NCBI GenBank assembly: GCA_013396915.1
Contig: VWZL01000203.1
Span: forward strand, 1,442,886 to 1,506,885
Direction of reading: 5' to 3'
DNA: 64,000 nucleotides
Origin: Stercorarius parasiticus
Lineage: Eukaryota; Chordata; Aves; Charadriiformes; Stercorariidae
A program made the translations under genes and the position numbers. Position 1 is the first letter of the stretch, and every line of letters starts with the position of its first letter. Under the pieces are notes generated by a model, which was given only the letters and a program-made list of their open reading frames with translations, did not search any database and was not told the origin of the DNA. Positions 46,159 through 59,109 of this stretch are shown one piece after another.

Positions 46159-46805
46159 GTTTTTCAGTCTCCCAGTGGTACAGACAGCCTGTCTCTTCTG
46201 CTAAACAGGGACTTCCCTTCCTAACAGCCTGTTTGAAGCCAGTATAACTTTGGCATGAGAAAGGAATTTTACACCTGATAATAAAATAATATTTTTGTAC
46301 TCAACAATGCATGAAGGTCTCGGTGCCCTTTGTGAAACCCATTACCTCCAACACACTTTCCCCTGCCCCTTCCACTGAATTAGCAACTACCTGTGGCACT
46401 ATAACCTCTTTGCTAATTTTGGAGCAGGGAGTACCTCTGCATAGTTTGAGGCCAAGTTTTAACCTTTCATGGGGCCGAGGGAGCTCCTGAGTCTTCAGCC
46501 TGGAAGGGATAGGATGGCAAACATAGTGCAGGATGTTTATACCTAGTACCTCAAAGAAGCTAGGAGGGCTAGGGAGAACCAAGAACTGACTAGTAAACCG
46601 TGTCTGTGCCCCCTGTTGCCTGACGCTGGCATTGACACACACCTGGCTTCCTCACGGTGCAGTGGTTTGTGTCCTGAACCTCACAACTACTGGCTTGCTG
46701 CAGGACTTTGGCTCCATGTGGAAGCTGAAGGGCAGTGTCAGGGTGGTGGGAGGGCTAAGAACATTTGGAAGGTATTGACTTGCAGGTATAAACTGGAGCT
46801 CCAGA

Positions 46806-46806
46806 N
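46806..46806. other. Single ambiguous base
   Basis: One N within an A-rich context (CCAGANAAAA). It is an unresolved call, possibly a heterozygous or homopolymer position. Confidence 0.98.
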
Positions 46807-49479
46807 AAAAATATCTAGTAGAATGTATGATCTTGGACATGATAAATATGTCACACCAAATACATTGCATACAAGAAAAGTACAGCTAGTACACTTAGCT
46901 AAAATATTTGCATAACACTCATGTTGTCTATATTATAATGCCTAACCTTGTTCATATAGAACTTTGTAAGAACTATTAATGAGTCACAAAAAGTTTACTA
47001 TAGCCTTGTTGCATTACTACATTCTTTTCTGTAAACACTACTTCCTTTTGAAAAAGTGTTTTTTAGTTGTATTTGCTACTTAGTATGTTTTCTACTGGTT
47101 TGCTACTTAGACAATTCAAATTTTGACAGTTCATAGAAGTGATCTGGCAAAATGGCAGGAATTCCAATGTATTGGCTACTGCCAAGCAAACTGAGTCATC
47201 CACACTTATTAAACCCGTAGATTAATTTTTCATCAGAGTGAAAAAAAAAATATTCTAATCTTCTGTACAGATGCATAGTAGGTAACATATAACAAAAATC
47301 CACTCTTTAAAATAAGATTTTTCCCATAGTCTTTCATCCCAGGTCCTCTATCAAATACATTGGCAAGAAACCAAGCGAGAAGTATCAAACTAATTGATTG
47401 CCATATCATTGCTCCTTCTCCCTTCTCTCCAGAATTTCAACAGCTGATCCATGCCTAATGCTAAGGAGGTACCTGTGTTATTGTCTTATGGGAGAAGAAG
47501 AGTGAGTATTGTAAAACTAATGCATTTTGTCTGTAGGGGAAATAAAATCTATAACGATTTAAAGAATCTGCCAGAGAAAAAGAACAAACTGGGATCCTTC
47601 TAGGAACCTTGTCTTCAGCCAGGAGCATTTGTGTTCTATTTAAAAATGCAGAAGTAGCATTGACATCTAGTGTTCGTTTCAGTATTTTACTAAAGAGATT
47701 TAATGGGCCACAATTCAATTTGAAGTGAAAGTATCCCCCAAATGACTCTTTATAAAGTCTTTTGGAGACCAAAGTCAATATCTATGGGCCTTTGGAGATG
47801 CAGCAATTGATTACCTGTCCAAGTCAATGAGCATTAAAACCCAAAGAGATTTCAGAAGTACATTTCACTGTTACAAAACCTCACCCCTGATACCACTGAT
47901 GCACATGGACTGGTCCACAGTGAAGTTCAGTATATAAATAAAACATCTTGTTCTGAGACCTAATTGAAGTTTTGTAACATCTAGAAAACTATAAGTTAAC
48001 ACCTTTTGCCGTAGTGCCGGTGCCTGGATTTGTGCCTTTAGTACATGTTTCAGTGCATGATGGGCATAAAGTATATCAGATTTTGGAGACGCTTATTCCT
48101 TTGTCTGCTAACACTGTTGTTCTTTGACTCCTTGGATTGTAGAATAATGTCACCTTGTCTTCTCAAAGCTCCTTTCAACCTGAAGAGCTCTGCCAGCAGT
48201 ATACAAGAATCACTTCATCCCCTCTAAAATGAAGTCAATTGAGCAATTACTTTGTGACTCTCTGAAAGGTAGGATCTGATTAAGAGAGCCAACAGTTTAT
48301 GACTGAAAAGGAGAAAGAACAGTGTCCAACTGTAGCTGCGTATGACAAATAAACTGCTAGTGATGGAAACTGGGACTCAGTGGGGTAAGGAGTTGATTCA
48401 ATCTTTTGGAAAATAAAACCACTTCTCTGAGGAAATTGCTAATTTTATGAATTTAGGATCTAGGTTTTACATCTTACCTGAAACACATAACTTATGAACG
48501 CTAAGTTAGGGGATTCTTGCACTAACTGAAATGGAAGCGGGTAATTTCTTGGAAATCTGATGTCATGTATGTCATTTCTTTTTTTCAATGAATCTTATGG
48601 ATGACTACTGATGATTAAGCAAGATTCAATTGGAGGGGGATGCGATAGGTCTAATTCTGAACTTTAATTCAGGGTCTGCTGTACCTGTTGTAAGAAGAGT
48701 AACAATATGAGGAAATAAGTATCGTGATAGCTAACTTCAATATAAAGACAGCAAATATTCTCTTGGGGAGGGGGGGAGCAGGAGCGCAGGGGAGGGAAGA
48801 GGTAACTTCGTAGTCCACTGGTGTTTGAGTTTGGAAATCTTATCAAGTGTGTAGCTGAGATCCTGTCCATCTTTTAAAAAAGGTAACAACGACCATCTGT
48901 CCTTTGCTTTCTGTCTACCGTGGCAGAGAAACGTGAATTTAAAGACAACTAAGGGCTTTGCTTTATTAGAATAGTCACTTGATTATTAGTGTGAAAGAGT
49001 TAAAATATATGTAGATTTTATACTTCACATATACAGTATTCCTATGGGTTTTTTTACATTTCCTGTGTTCACAGAGAGCTGTTTTATTGCTTTTCTTTTA
49101 GTTTTTGAATGACATAATCAACAAATGTGTCATAAGTGGACTTACACTGTATATTGAGATATTAAATAGCAGTAGCGATCCAGCTTCAGAAACCCCTTTT
49201 TATGGAGAAAAAAAATCATAGACAAAGAAGTCTTTGTCTTACATTAATTAATTAAATACATACATTTTTAAAATACAGAAAACCAAAGGTAATGAAAAGA
49301 ATATGCAGTGTTTCTCAAATACATTTGGAGTTATTGTTCTTTTTTTTTTTTCTTCTAGGATTATTATTCCTTATCTTTCCCAGAAGGTTAGTGCATGAAC
49401 TCTGTTGTGTTCCAGACTGAGTTCTACCTGGAGGCTGCAAGAGCTAAGCCAGCCTTTCCCTGCTGATTGCTGCTTTTTT

Positions 49480-49539
49480 AAAAAAAAAAAAAAAAAAAAA
49501 CAAACAAAAAAACCAAACAAACAAAAAACCAACAAAACC
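49480..49539. repeat. A21 run grading into (CAAA)n-like repeat
   Basis: Twenty-one A are followed by CAAAC, CCAAAC and CAAAAAACC variants. There is no AATAAA signal or gene-like sequence to the left, so a processed-pseudogene tail is not supported. Confidence 0.93.
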
Positions 49540-52500
49540 TCAAGTCTAGTCCATTTTTCACATAGGTCCTGATTTGATGAGCAGTTAACTGATTTGGCTA
49601 AAATACACATTGAACATTAAATACAGTCGTCATCTCACCAAGTCATCTGGATTACTCATGCCTAGAAGAGATATAAATAAGAATAAATATATTGTTAAAT
49701 CAGGTGTATATTCTGTCACAAAGTTTTAAGCTGCTGTTTCAGTTATGAAAACTTTGGGAATTTCTGTGTCCCCTAAATACTTAAAATTACTGTAGAGATG
49801 TAGATCTGTGTTGACTTACTGGAATTTTACTGATTTGGCAATAGTTGCAGACTTTTGCTAGTCATAGGAAGGAGGCCAACCATCTCCAGACTCTTTGGTT
49901 GTTCATAACTTCTTCTCACAGCCCACTGAGAAGCGTGCTTTTTCCTTTAGTTTCGACAGTTAATTTAGCACGGAGAAAATTGGTGGTGTGGTTTTTTTTC
50001 TTTAGATTAGAAATAATTGCAAAAATATATTTACTTATTTAGTATTTTGATGTGGAACAGGGAAAGCTTGTTATCGAATCAGGCCCTCAGCCGTATAATC
50101 TGATGACATTTTATCTTCTCTAGATACAGTTAATCAGAATTTTTAATATGTAACTGTTTATGCACCATGGGGAAATAGCAGGTGGCAGTGAAAATGAAAT
50201 GAGATTTACTTTGGGAAATGTTTCAACCCCAGATTCTGCCATCTGAACTGAAGTCTCAAACAGTTTGAGGAACATCTATTGAGAAATAAGAACTTAAACT
50301 CATTATCTGACCACTAAGGGAAAGGTGTTTTTATTTTCTTTGTCCAGGAAAAGCAATGTTAACTACATATCATTACATTTATGGTTTATCAGACTAACTG
50401 TTGTCTTTGGGAAGGACCTAGAAGAAAGCAAGATTAACTGATTTCTAAGGCCAAAAGAAAAGTATAGATATGAGGTATGACATAACATTAAAGCTTCCTG
50501 GGGATGAGGGTAGCTGATCAGAGAGTTTCATACAATACTCTTTCCTGAAACTAAATCAAAAAAGTCAATGAAGCTAAAGTTAGTAGATAATTTTTGACCT
50601 CTGGAGATGGAAAGGACTCAAGAAATAGTCATTTTTTCCAGACAGACGTTATTGGTCCTCAACCCAGGAAGCAAAAATATTATGTAAGATGAGTGATAGA
50701 GCCAAACGTGCTTGCTATGTGGCAGCTGTGTAACTGAATGCTCCCGGCCAAATCCTCTTTCTTTTCTTTGGACAAAATATGAGGAATTTGACTATTTGGG
50801 TTTTCTGGAAGCTTGATGCTGAAGATGCATAGCAGGTCTGACAGAGAGGTGGATTTCTGCAATGGTGAAAGGCTGCACAGGTGGCACTTAGAAAAATCTT
50901 CTGATTTTGTGGTCTTACAGACACTGTCACTCCTACAAGGACTGCACTTATACAGAAGGTCTAGTGAGAGGGTGAGCAGACAGCTAAATTGATGTTCTTT
51001 TCATGCAAGTTTTTGGGCCTGGGAAATTCCAGACTAAAATATGAAGTGCCCGGCTAAGGCAAACACCAAACTTAAGTGCCTTGATGGAAAGGCCGAGAGA
51101 CGATGAAATGAGGGAGGGAACAGACTTGAGGATGCAGGACTGACAAACCCAGAGTCCAATATTCTCTCTTAAACCACCGCACAAGCAGCAGAAATGGCTC
51201 TTCCTCCTGTCACACTTTTAAAAGCTCTGAATCTTCATACTCACATCAGTCATGAACTGAAGGGAAGAGCCTGAAGGATGAAGCGGGTATTAAGATGTTT
51301 AGTCACTTGTATCTTTGCTATTGCTGCAAGCAGAAGAGGAAGAGCTGGAACTGCTCTTGTGACTTATTTTTAAAAATGGCTTTAACCTGTTTTAGCTTCT
51401 TTGAGGGATATGCATCCTAGCTATTCCTGTGCAACTCATGAAACTTCAGATTTTTTTTTTTTCTTTCCACCAGCCATACCAGAAATAAGTAACTCTCAAT
51501 TATCCTTGTTTTACTGATCTAAGACACCCAAAGTCTAAGTGATTTGACCACGAGGAAAGGATTTGATGCACAAGGAAATTTGTGACAGAGCAAACGGTTA
51601 AATCCAGTATCCATATCCTAGACTACCCTGCTTCCCTGTAAACAGCTGTTCTTTAGTGAATGGATTGAGACAACATTCTGTTTAGCACCCATAAAGCTGT
51701 ATAAAAAAAACATTCATTGTCAATTTTATCAAGTGAATTATGGGGGCAGACCTCCACCTGCTTTTTTTAATCCCAGTTGTCCCAAACTCTAAGAAATAAA
51801 ATGAAAATGTATCTCCACAATTACATCCACTGATAGTGTGAGATACTTCTAAGAAGAGATCCAATTCATGCCAAGTCTTGGGCAGAGAATTTATCTGCTT
51901 GCCAGAGGACTTGCTTTTCAATGCAAACCCTGTTTGCTACTGTCATAAAAGTGTGACACACAAGATCAGGGTGAGAATGAGGTGAGAATGATCAGAGTGA
52001 GAATTTCCTCTCCCTATGATTTCCTAACATAGTCAATGTGACAAAGGTTAATTAAAACCCCTGTCACCTGACTGAGGTCAATATGCAATAACTTCTGTAG
52101 TTAATGCTACAGCCATGTGATAAAAAAACGTAGATCGGAGGGGTAGTAATCCATATTTGCTAGGGCTACACTTCACTTCTGGGAGAAAAAAGGAAAAAAA
52201 AAAAAGGCAATAAAAGAGAGCTTCTGTGAAGTGCAAGTCTGTGACAATGATTGGAAAAGCTGTGTGTATCTCCCAGATGAACTGTGGGGTGACTAGTGGG
52301 GAGCTGAGATTAGGTTGGTTTGTGCAGTAGCCCAGTCCTCTGAGCATTGGGATCTTGCTCAAAGAAGCACACAAACATCCCACTCCTTATTAAAAGCAAA
52401 TGTCTAGGAAGGGAAGGTGGCACTTTGTAGCAGCGTGCTGGAAAAAAAAAAATAAAAAAAATGGGGAAAGTCCAGCTGATGCAGGACAAATTCCATACTC

Positions 52501-52936
52501 TCACAACTGTTTGCCACAGGGGAAGAGCTTCCAATTCAAATCACTGTGAATCATTTTACTTCAACACTGACCTGTTGGTGTTTAAGTAGAACAAACTCCC
52601 TTCAGTAGAAGATGAAATATGAGTTTACATCTTGATATGAAGATTATTGTAGCGTTATCAGGATCAGTTTCTATATTACCATATGCTGCTGGTCGGTGTT
52701 TGCACAATAGTCAAAGGCTTCTCCCTTGCCAGCTTAACAGCTTTAAATCTCTCTCATTCTTAGCCCTCCTCACAATTCCTACTTGAATATATAATATGTA
52801 ATTCTAGGAAATATTTTGAAATACAAAATTAAACTTAAGTTATGCAAATCAATTAGAATTATGACCCTTATAATTTTTCAAAGTTAACCATTAAGACTCT
52901 TTCGTTGTCTTTGTTTTGTTGTTTTTTTCCCCCCAG

Positions 52937-53149
52937 TCTTTGAAGCTCCACGCAGAAGTTTCAATTAGTAGGGATTCAAGGGCTTTTGGGGCAAACAGAA
53001 ATTCTTCTCCATCTTCCTGTCATGCCCCAGAAGAGACAGACCCTTTCAGAACTGCAGCAGTGTGGGTCTCTGCCTGCGCACTTATCGGCTCTGGAATGAA
53101 ACAAGTGGCAGCAGTTAATGGTCCTGTGTCTGCCGCTCTAGAGCTGTAG
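52937..53149 (+). other. Acceptor-like site followed by a 70-codon open segment
   Basis: A long pyrimidine tract (TTTTGTTGTTTTTTTCCCCCCAG) ends at 52936, one of the best-looking splice acceptors in the window. The next 213 bases are open in one frame to a TAG at 53147-53149 and are richer in G and C than the flanks. The peptide starts SLKLHAEVSISRDSRAFGANRNSS if the acceptor is used; I do not recognise it. No downstream AATAAA is obvious within a few hundred bases. It could be a terminal exon of an unannotated transcript, a conserved non-coding element, or chance. Confidence 0.2.
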
Positions 53150-56100
53150 GAGAGGAACGCCACTGTTCTCTCTGCAGGATATGGCTAGCTTTCATTGACC
53201 TGAGTGAGAGAGTGAGACCCTGGGAGTTTTATAAAAGCCAAAAGTATTTTTGTATGATGACAACTTCTGAAAGAAGAAAAAGTTAAATGTCCTCACAAAT
53301 GCGTCAGAAACAGTTTGCATGTCTCCAAGCGGTGTTAAGGATGGATTTTTATTGAATTTTCTCTCTTCTATGTACGCTTGTTCTCTCGTGCTCTTTCTCT
53401 CTCTGGAGGGATCAGTGCAGTCTCTTAACAAGGTGAACTTTGAAATAGAAATCACAAAATGATTTTCTACAGTACTTCAGAAAGGAAAAAAAAAAGAAAC
53501 TCTAACATGTATGGAGAAATGACAAGTCACAGTTGTCTAAAGCCTTAGGGGTTTGATGGTTCAGTCTAGTTTGCATATGAAAAATTTTCACATACATATG
53601 GTTAGAGAACCACACACTATTTAAGATGGTAAGAATGTCAGCACAGGGTTACCCACATGCCAAGTAATTACTTGGTTGCATATCCCGTTTGGGACAAAAG
53701 TCAAGCCATAAGTCTTTCTTAACAAAGTTACTGAATAAGAATGGACCTGACTTACAGGTCTAGTAGCTTTATTCCACCTCTTTTCCCACAATTTATTGCT
53801 TATTTGTAAATCTGGATATGTTTATATGATGGCCTTTTCCCTGTGAAGTCTGAATGTTTCATAGTAGTGCATCAGGCTGTATCAGTCTCAGTTCATCCTT
53901 CTTAATCTCCACTCGCATCTGCTGAATTTGTCCCCAGTTATCTTCTTTCTTCTTTCACGCTCATGCTAAATACTTTTTTTCTCCCTCTGCTTGTCATCTC
54001 CTCTGTTTGGGATTATTCTGATCTCATCGTGCCTCAGCCCCCTGATCCTTTACAGCCATGCATAGAGGTTTTCTTTCATAAAATATGTTGTTCTTCTTTC
54101 TGCCCCCTCCTTTTTCATGAGGCCAGATCTGGGTGTTTACTCATTCACTGTAAATTCAGTCTATTAAAGCTGGGCATTGGTGCTCTGTCAGATCACCAAC
54201 TGCTGCCCAGAAGGGAGCTTCTCTGTGACTCCTGGTTTTTAAAGGCTTTGGGAGGGACGTGGGTTACTGCAATACGTTATACTTTAATACATTTTTTTTT
54301 TCTACTTCTCTCTTTCTGCCTCTAGTCACTAGGTACTTACGTGGAAATGAAATCAGATTCTGGCTCCTCTCTGCTGTCTGCCTCACAAAAGCATCTCTGT
54401 CAAATTTATTTGGCAATCCAATCTGTTCCCTATGTGGTCATCGTCAGAACTACTCAAACTTGCTTTTAAGCCTGCAAAATGAAAATGTGGAATATAATTA
54501 ATACCTTTTTTTTTTTTAAGTCACCATCTTCAAGCTGGTATCTAGTTTTAAACCTCACCAGATTTGCATACATAGAAAACATATTCTTCTGCTGAAAACT
54601 CATGTACTTAGTGCCCTATGGAATTCCAGTTATGTAGGTATACCAGATTTAATTGGAAAATATCAGTTACTTGATAAATCTGCAAAATACCCTACTAATA
54701 CCCGAATGACCTGTGTTTAACTTTTTGGCTCAGCAACAGATTTCCTTTTGTGGCCTTGGATGACTCCTTTACTTTGTCAACTTCCACCCATCCACAAGAG
54801 GCAGTTTTGTTGCCAAAGGTTCACTACCTTCTCACAATGTTGTAAATAAAACGCACCACTGAAAAAGAGTCTCTGAGACATTTCTGTGAGGAGGGACTAT
54901 CTAATTAGGCAGGTAGATTGAGTTAATAATAATTTTCAGCCACAAGCAATGGCATACTGACACTTTTAGTAATCTCACTGCCTGTAACCTACTGTAGCTC
55001 ATAACAAAGATTAAAGTCCCACAGGGAGCCACAGAGAGTCTGTGCTTCTTTATCCTGCTAATTTCTGAGAGTCATCCTCCTCATCACTGCTTGATTTAAA
55101 AGAAAAATTCACACTTACGATGGTTGGTTTGGATAAAGGTGTGCTAATCACTGACTGTTTTCTGTTTATAAAAGCTGGCTGCATTGTTAGAAGTTTCAGC
55201 CCTAGTATGTAGCTTTGGAAGCCAATACGATTTAATTGCAGGTGGGACACAGGAACACTAATGAAAGAAAAACACAGTCTTTGCAAGCAAGGAACAAATT
55301 ATTGAGGGGTTTTTATTTCTTTTAGTGGAAGATGAGGTCATTGTTAACAGCAAGATGGCTCTCAGAGACAGCTGCCTGCAGGAATAGATTGGGGGTTTAT
55401 CAGGCTGCCAAGCTGCAGCGTTGGGGATTTTTGAAGTGAGAAGCATGTGTGAGATGCTTGTCCAAATGCTGAGGGAGAAAGCAAGCCCTTGACAAATAAA
55501 GCCAGTGCAATTTTTAGTGAAATAAATCTAGCTCTGCTTAGAAGCTGGAACTTCAGTTTTTGCCTATGAAAACTGTTCTCCTGTCCCGCTCTTTTGATGA
55601 GGCCTAAGGCAAGAGCATCTAAAAATAGTAGAGAAAGATGAGGGAGAAAGGGAAAATAAACCCTTCCAGAACTTCTAATATGTCTTGATTTTCTGACATC
55701 TTTAAGACAGGGATGCTTTCTTACACTGTGTTGAGCACATTGTCAGTACCAATCAAATACTACTATTTTTATTATTAATGCTATAAAGATCCATTAAGAA
55801 GCAGGTTAGAGTGACAAATCTTTCTCAGTCTCACACACAAAAATTATTCCATGCAGATGTTACTCTGTGTGTATGTATACATATAAATATTGTTATCGTT
55901 CTTGGGTTGATTTGCAGTATTTATTGTATGGAAAAGTCAACACATAAGTATTATTTACATGTACTAAACTCTCTTCACAGAGATGAGAAAGTTTTTATCT
56001 CACCCTTGACTGAGAGAAGCTCTTTACTCAATCAGCATCACTGGCTTTATGCTGAAATTCCACAGGCCAGTTGAATTCTCAGTAGACAGCTGCTGACCTG

Positions 56101-58540
56101 CTCCATCACGTCCCCAAAGCGCTGCCAAACTGACGGCTGTTACTGAGTTTCATAAAAATACAAAAAGGTGCTCCTGGAGATTATTGTGAGTTATGCTGGC
56201 TGCACTTTCAAATCCCTGCCTAATCCCAGATGAGAAGCTACTCTTAGTAAGGCACGTCCCTTACCTCGCATTGCATCCTGGAGCTGTTCTGCCATTGATG
56301 GTAGGGATGTTCAGCTGACACCTCTAAATCCCCGCTTTAAAAAGACAGCAGTACCCAGCGATTGCACCCTGAGTTCTCTTCCCGGTTTCTCACGCCTGCT
56401 GTAGCCTTCTCCATCTCACCTCCATATGCCCTTCTGTTTAGCTGTTTTTAAAAGATACTGGTTGTCTTTATGAAACACATTCAATGCTACAGATGAAAAA
56501 TGCCTTGTTGTGATCTAAGTAGTTATTTTGCAATTGGTTGCTTTTTGTTTCTTGTTTCGGTCTCTAGTAGGTGGATATGATTTCTGATTTTATCTTTATA
56601 TCTTCCTCTTTATTGCAGAGGAGCTATCTCACTCTAATAAATCATTTCCTGCCCTTTAAGAAATGGGAATGAATGAGGGTGTTACTGCACCTGAGACTGC
56701 GAGTACACATTTGAGTGTGCGTGCATCTGAAAAAGCTGCGACTGCTTACGGCGCCAGCAGACCCAAAGCAGCAAGCTTTAAACCTGTTCCACAAACTGTA
56801 CTAACTTCAAGGGAGAGAGAGATATTTTAAGATGATAAAGCTTAATTTTGTGCATGTGTGCACCTGTAAATACATCTGCACATGGAACTGCTCAGAAGCC
56901 AACTTTATAACTGTTACAAGCTGTGCTTACATTGCACTCAGGAAAAGGGGAAATCTTTATTACTCTTTCAACATTTGAACCTTAATTTATGCTATGATCA
57001 TCCGTTTGAATTAGTATCAGTACTGAGGCCTTAATTGTAAAGTAATTTAGAATATTTTTCCAAAACATGGTGGCTTCTAGTTGCATTTATGTAGCGATCA
57101 CAATATCTACATTGCAGAAAAAAGAGACAAAAATTTTTTTTAAAAATACAGGCTGCTAAACCAGTCACTTCAACAACTAGGAAATGATAAAATTTAAATT
57201 TCCTCTTGAACTATCTCTGTCCAATGGACTTTAGGCTGCTGCATCTCCGATACTATACATCTTCTATTTCAGGTTTCCAGGCTAAAACTCTTCTGGCTCC
57301 TTTTCCCAGGCTTTTTCATTGTGTGAACATGAGCTACAGCTCTCTGCTGAACCCTCTGTTCCCAGCACCATGTCCTGTCCCTTTCTTATAGTACCCAGGT
57401 TTCTTCCTCTTCTTTTTTGCCAGGCAATTCCCTCCTCTGCGACATGGCAAAGCTCGCACGTGCCCCTGAGAGCACTGAGCTGCACATGGGGAAAGTCCAG
57501 CTCATTGTCACTTCACAACCGTTTGTTGCCGTGCTCTAGTGAGTCTCTAATGTGACCTATCTCACACTAGGATTTCCAAAGGTTTGTAACTTATCCAGTG
57601 CCAGTTAGGTTTTCTTGGGGACGACAAAAAACCCATTGAAATCTGCAAATTTGAATTCCGGATCAAGGGGTAGGAATGGAACTCACTTGAAAACTCATGA
57701 GAAATTAGCAACATATTTTTTTACCTGCGTTTTGGAATCATTCTTGGCTGAAATAATTAACCTGTAAATTGTGCTCAACATAAAAAAAGTTCAGACCACA
57801 GTCAAAGCAAAAGATTAGTGTCTAATACCTGGAAATTTCTTTCTTGGTAATTATTAAATTTTGAAATTCTGTCTTATCTCCCACTGCAATTGAGTGCTTC
57901 CACTCTAAATTACAGATTAAAAGCAAATTCTAAAATCTTTTGTTTCAGAAATCTTATTGAAGGCTTCATTTTGATAACATTCAAGTTGTTCATTTCCACT
58001 TTATCATTGAGACTTGTGTATTTCTGTGTCTCCTGACACAGAAGGGAAGATATGTTAGCTTTCTTATGCCCACAGGAGTAGCTGGTATCACCTTAGAAAC
58101 CCTTATTGTAGCCTTTCATGTCCGTTATCAGAATAAATTCTAGGTGGGCTTTGACTTTCCTGATCTCATCCATCTCTGCATGCTTGAACAGAGTCTCTAT
58201 GCTCCTGTCAGGGCATCCACTCTGCTTCTACCTCTTGTACCATTCCCTTTTATGTTTGAGTTTAGTACCAGGAGCTACTTGCTCATCCACACAGGCCTCC
58301 TGCTACCTTTGCTTCATTTCCTATTCATCCAGATAGACCATTCTTGAGCTTGGAGGAGCTGATCCCTGCAGAGCAACCAGCTCTCCTGGACCTTTCTTCT
58401 TTCCAGGACCTCTCTTCTCTCCAGGACAATTACCCATGATATTCCTCCAAGCAGGTCCCTGAATAGGCCAAAGTCTGCATTCCTGAGGAGAACCAGTTTA
58501 TAGTTGGATTTTTTGCTATTAACACTGTTTTTACTTGCAG
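53150..58540. other. Unique non-coding DNA, no gene seen
   Basis: Single-copy DNA. The frames present (up to 120 codons at 53963-54325, plus) are rich in S, L, F and C from pyrimidine-rich sequence and show no domain. An 18-base tandem repeat at 58384-58427 is listed separately. The interval 56090-56420 is locally richer in CpG (for example AAAGCGCTGCC and CCCGGTTTCTCACGCC) but too short and sparse to call a CpG island. Confidence 0.65.
58384..58427. repeat. 18-base tandem repeat, about 2.4 units
   Basis: TCCTGGACCTTTCTTCTT, then TCCAGGACCTCTCTTCTC, then TCCAGGAC. It is a small imperfect minisatellite in pyrimidine-rich DNA. Confidence 0.88.
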
Positions 58541-58662
58541 AATCTTGTCTGGAATTCATTTTTTATAGTTAATAAGAAAATTTATTTCCCTGTTTTAAAA
58601 ATCTTGATTTTTTGTTATATTGGGGAAATATTTTGGTTTTACATATCATTATAATTATAAAG
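58541..58662 (+). other. Candidate non-coding exon
   Basis: A pyrimidine-rich acceptor (ACTGTTTTTACTTGCAG) ends at 58540 and a consensus donor (AAAG then GTAAGT) begins at 58663. The 122 bases between have a stop in every frame, so if this is an exon it is non-coding or carries a frame end. It lies 388 bases before the similarly bounded segment at 59051-59109, which makes a short two-exon unit conceivable. Confidence 0.2.
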
Positions 58663-59050
58663 GTAAGTTTGGCAAGCTAAAATTGTAGGTGTTAGATTAT
58701 ATGGTTTAGGTGAAAAAAAGCAGTAGTTTTCCCTTAAATATGGATTCAGAAATATTCCTATTTATCCTTTTCAACTTATAAACTATTTCATTTGACCTTT
58801 ATTGCCTGGATCTGTTAGCTACATCTTTTTCTTCAAATAAACATACGTCTTTGGCTTCAGAGAATGGGAGTCCAATGCAACTGCCAGATTGGAGGATTCT
58901 TTAACAAACACCTAAGCCAATCACTTTTTATTTTTTGAGCCTTGACAAACTTGGAAGCATGGGGAATAACATCAGTGGGGTTTGGGATTAAAAAAAATGT
59001 ATCATCACACCATGGTTTCCATCTTTCCCAATGTCACTTATTTTTTGCAG

Positions 59051-59109
59051 AGAGATTACGCCTGGTACGGAATTTCCTGCAGAAGTCAAACAAACAATCA
59101 GGCTGCAAC
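59051..59109 (+). other. Candidate 59-base exon between good splice-like sites
   Basis: TTATTTTTTGCAG ends at 59050 and AAC then GTAAGTAAG begins at 59110. A second donor-like GTAAGA lies at 59122. The 59 bases are open in all three frames, and two of the peptides look protein-like: RLRLVRNFLQKSNKQSGCN and EITPGTEFPAEVKQTIRLQ. I do not recognise either. A 59-base exon would be out of phase (59 = 3x19+2), so the neighbours must compensate. No protein-like partner exon is visible in the window, as expected if flanking introns are long. It could be chance. Confidence 0.25.

Larger units (their letters stand above)
43141..52936. other. Unique non-coding DNA, no gene seen
   Basis: AT-rich single-copy DNA broken by simple repeats at 43678-43722, 46100-46158 and 49480-49539, each listed separately. 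Open frames of up to 126 codons (44434-44814, minus) include poly-lysine from a T run and show no domain. Three near-identical GTGAGAATGA-type units lie in tandem at about 51970-52003. One ambiguous base is at 46806. No gene recognised. Confidence 0.65.

Noticed and set aside
46616..46915. 99-codon ORF spanning an ambiguous base
   Set aside because: It includes the N at 46806, and the peptide has no recognisable features.
49350..49387. Micro-exon after the TTTTCTTCTAG tract
   Set aside because: About 28 bases to a weak GTTAGT donor. T runs create many false acceptors in this region.
49480..49539. Poly-A tail of a processed pseudogene
   Set aside because: No AATAAA signal and no gene-like sequence precede the A run. 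It grades into a CAAA microsatellite.
53963..54325. 120-codon plus-strand ORF with apparent membrane segments
   Set aside because: Hydrophobicity follows from pyrimidine-rich DNA (Leu/Phe/Ser codons). No start context or domain.
58384..58427. CRISPR-like short repeat
   Set aside because: Units abut without spacers, so it is a plain tandem minisatellite in eukaryotic DNA.
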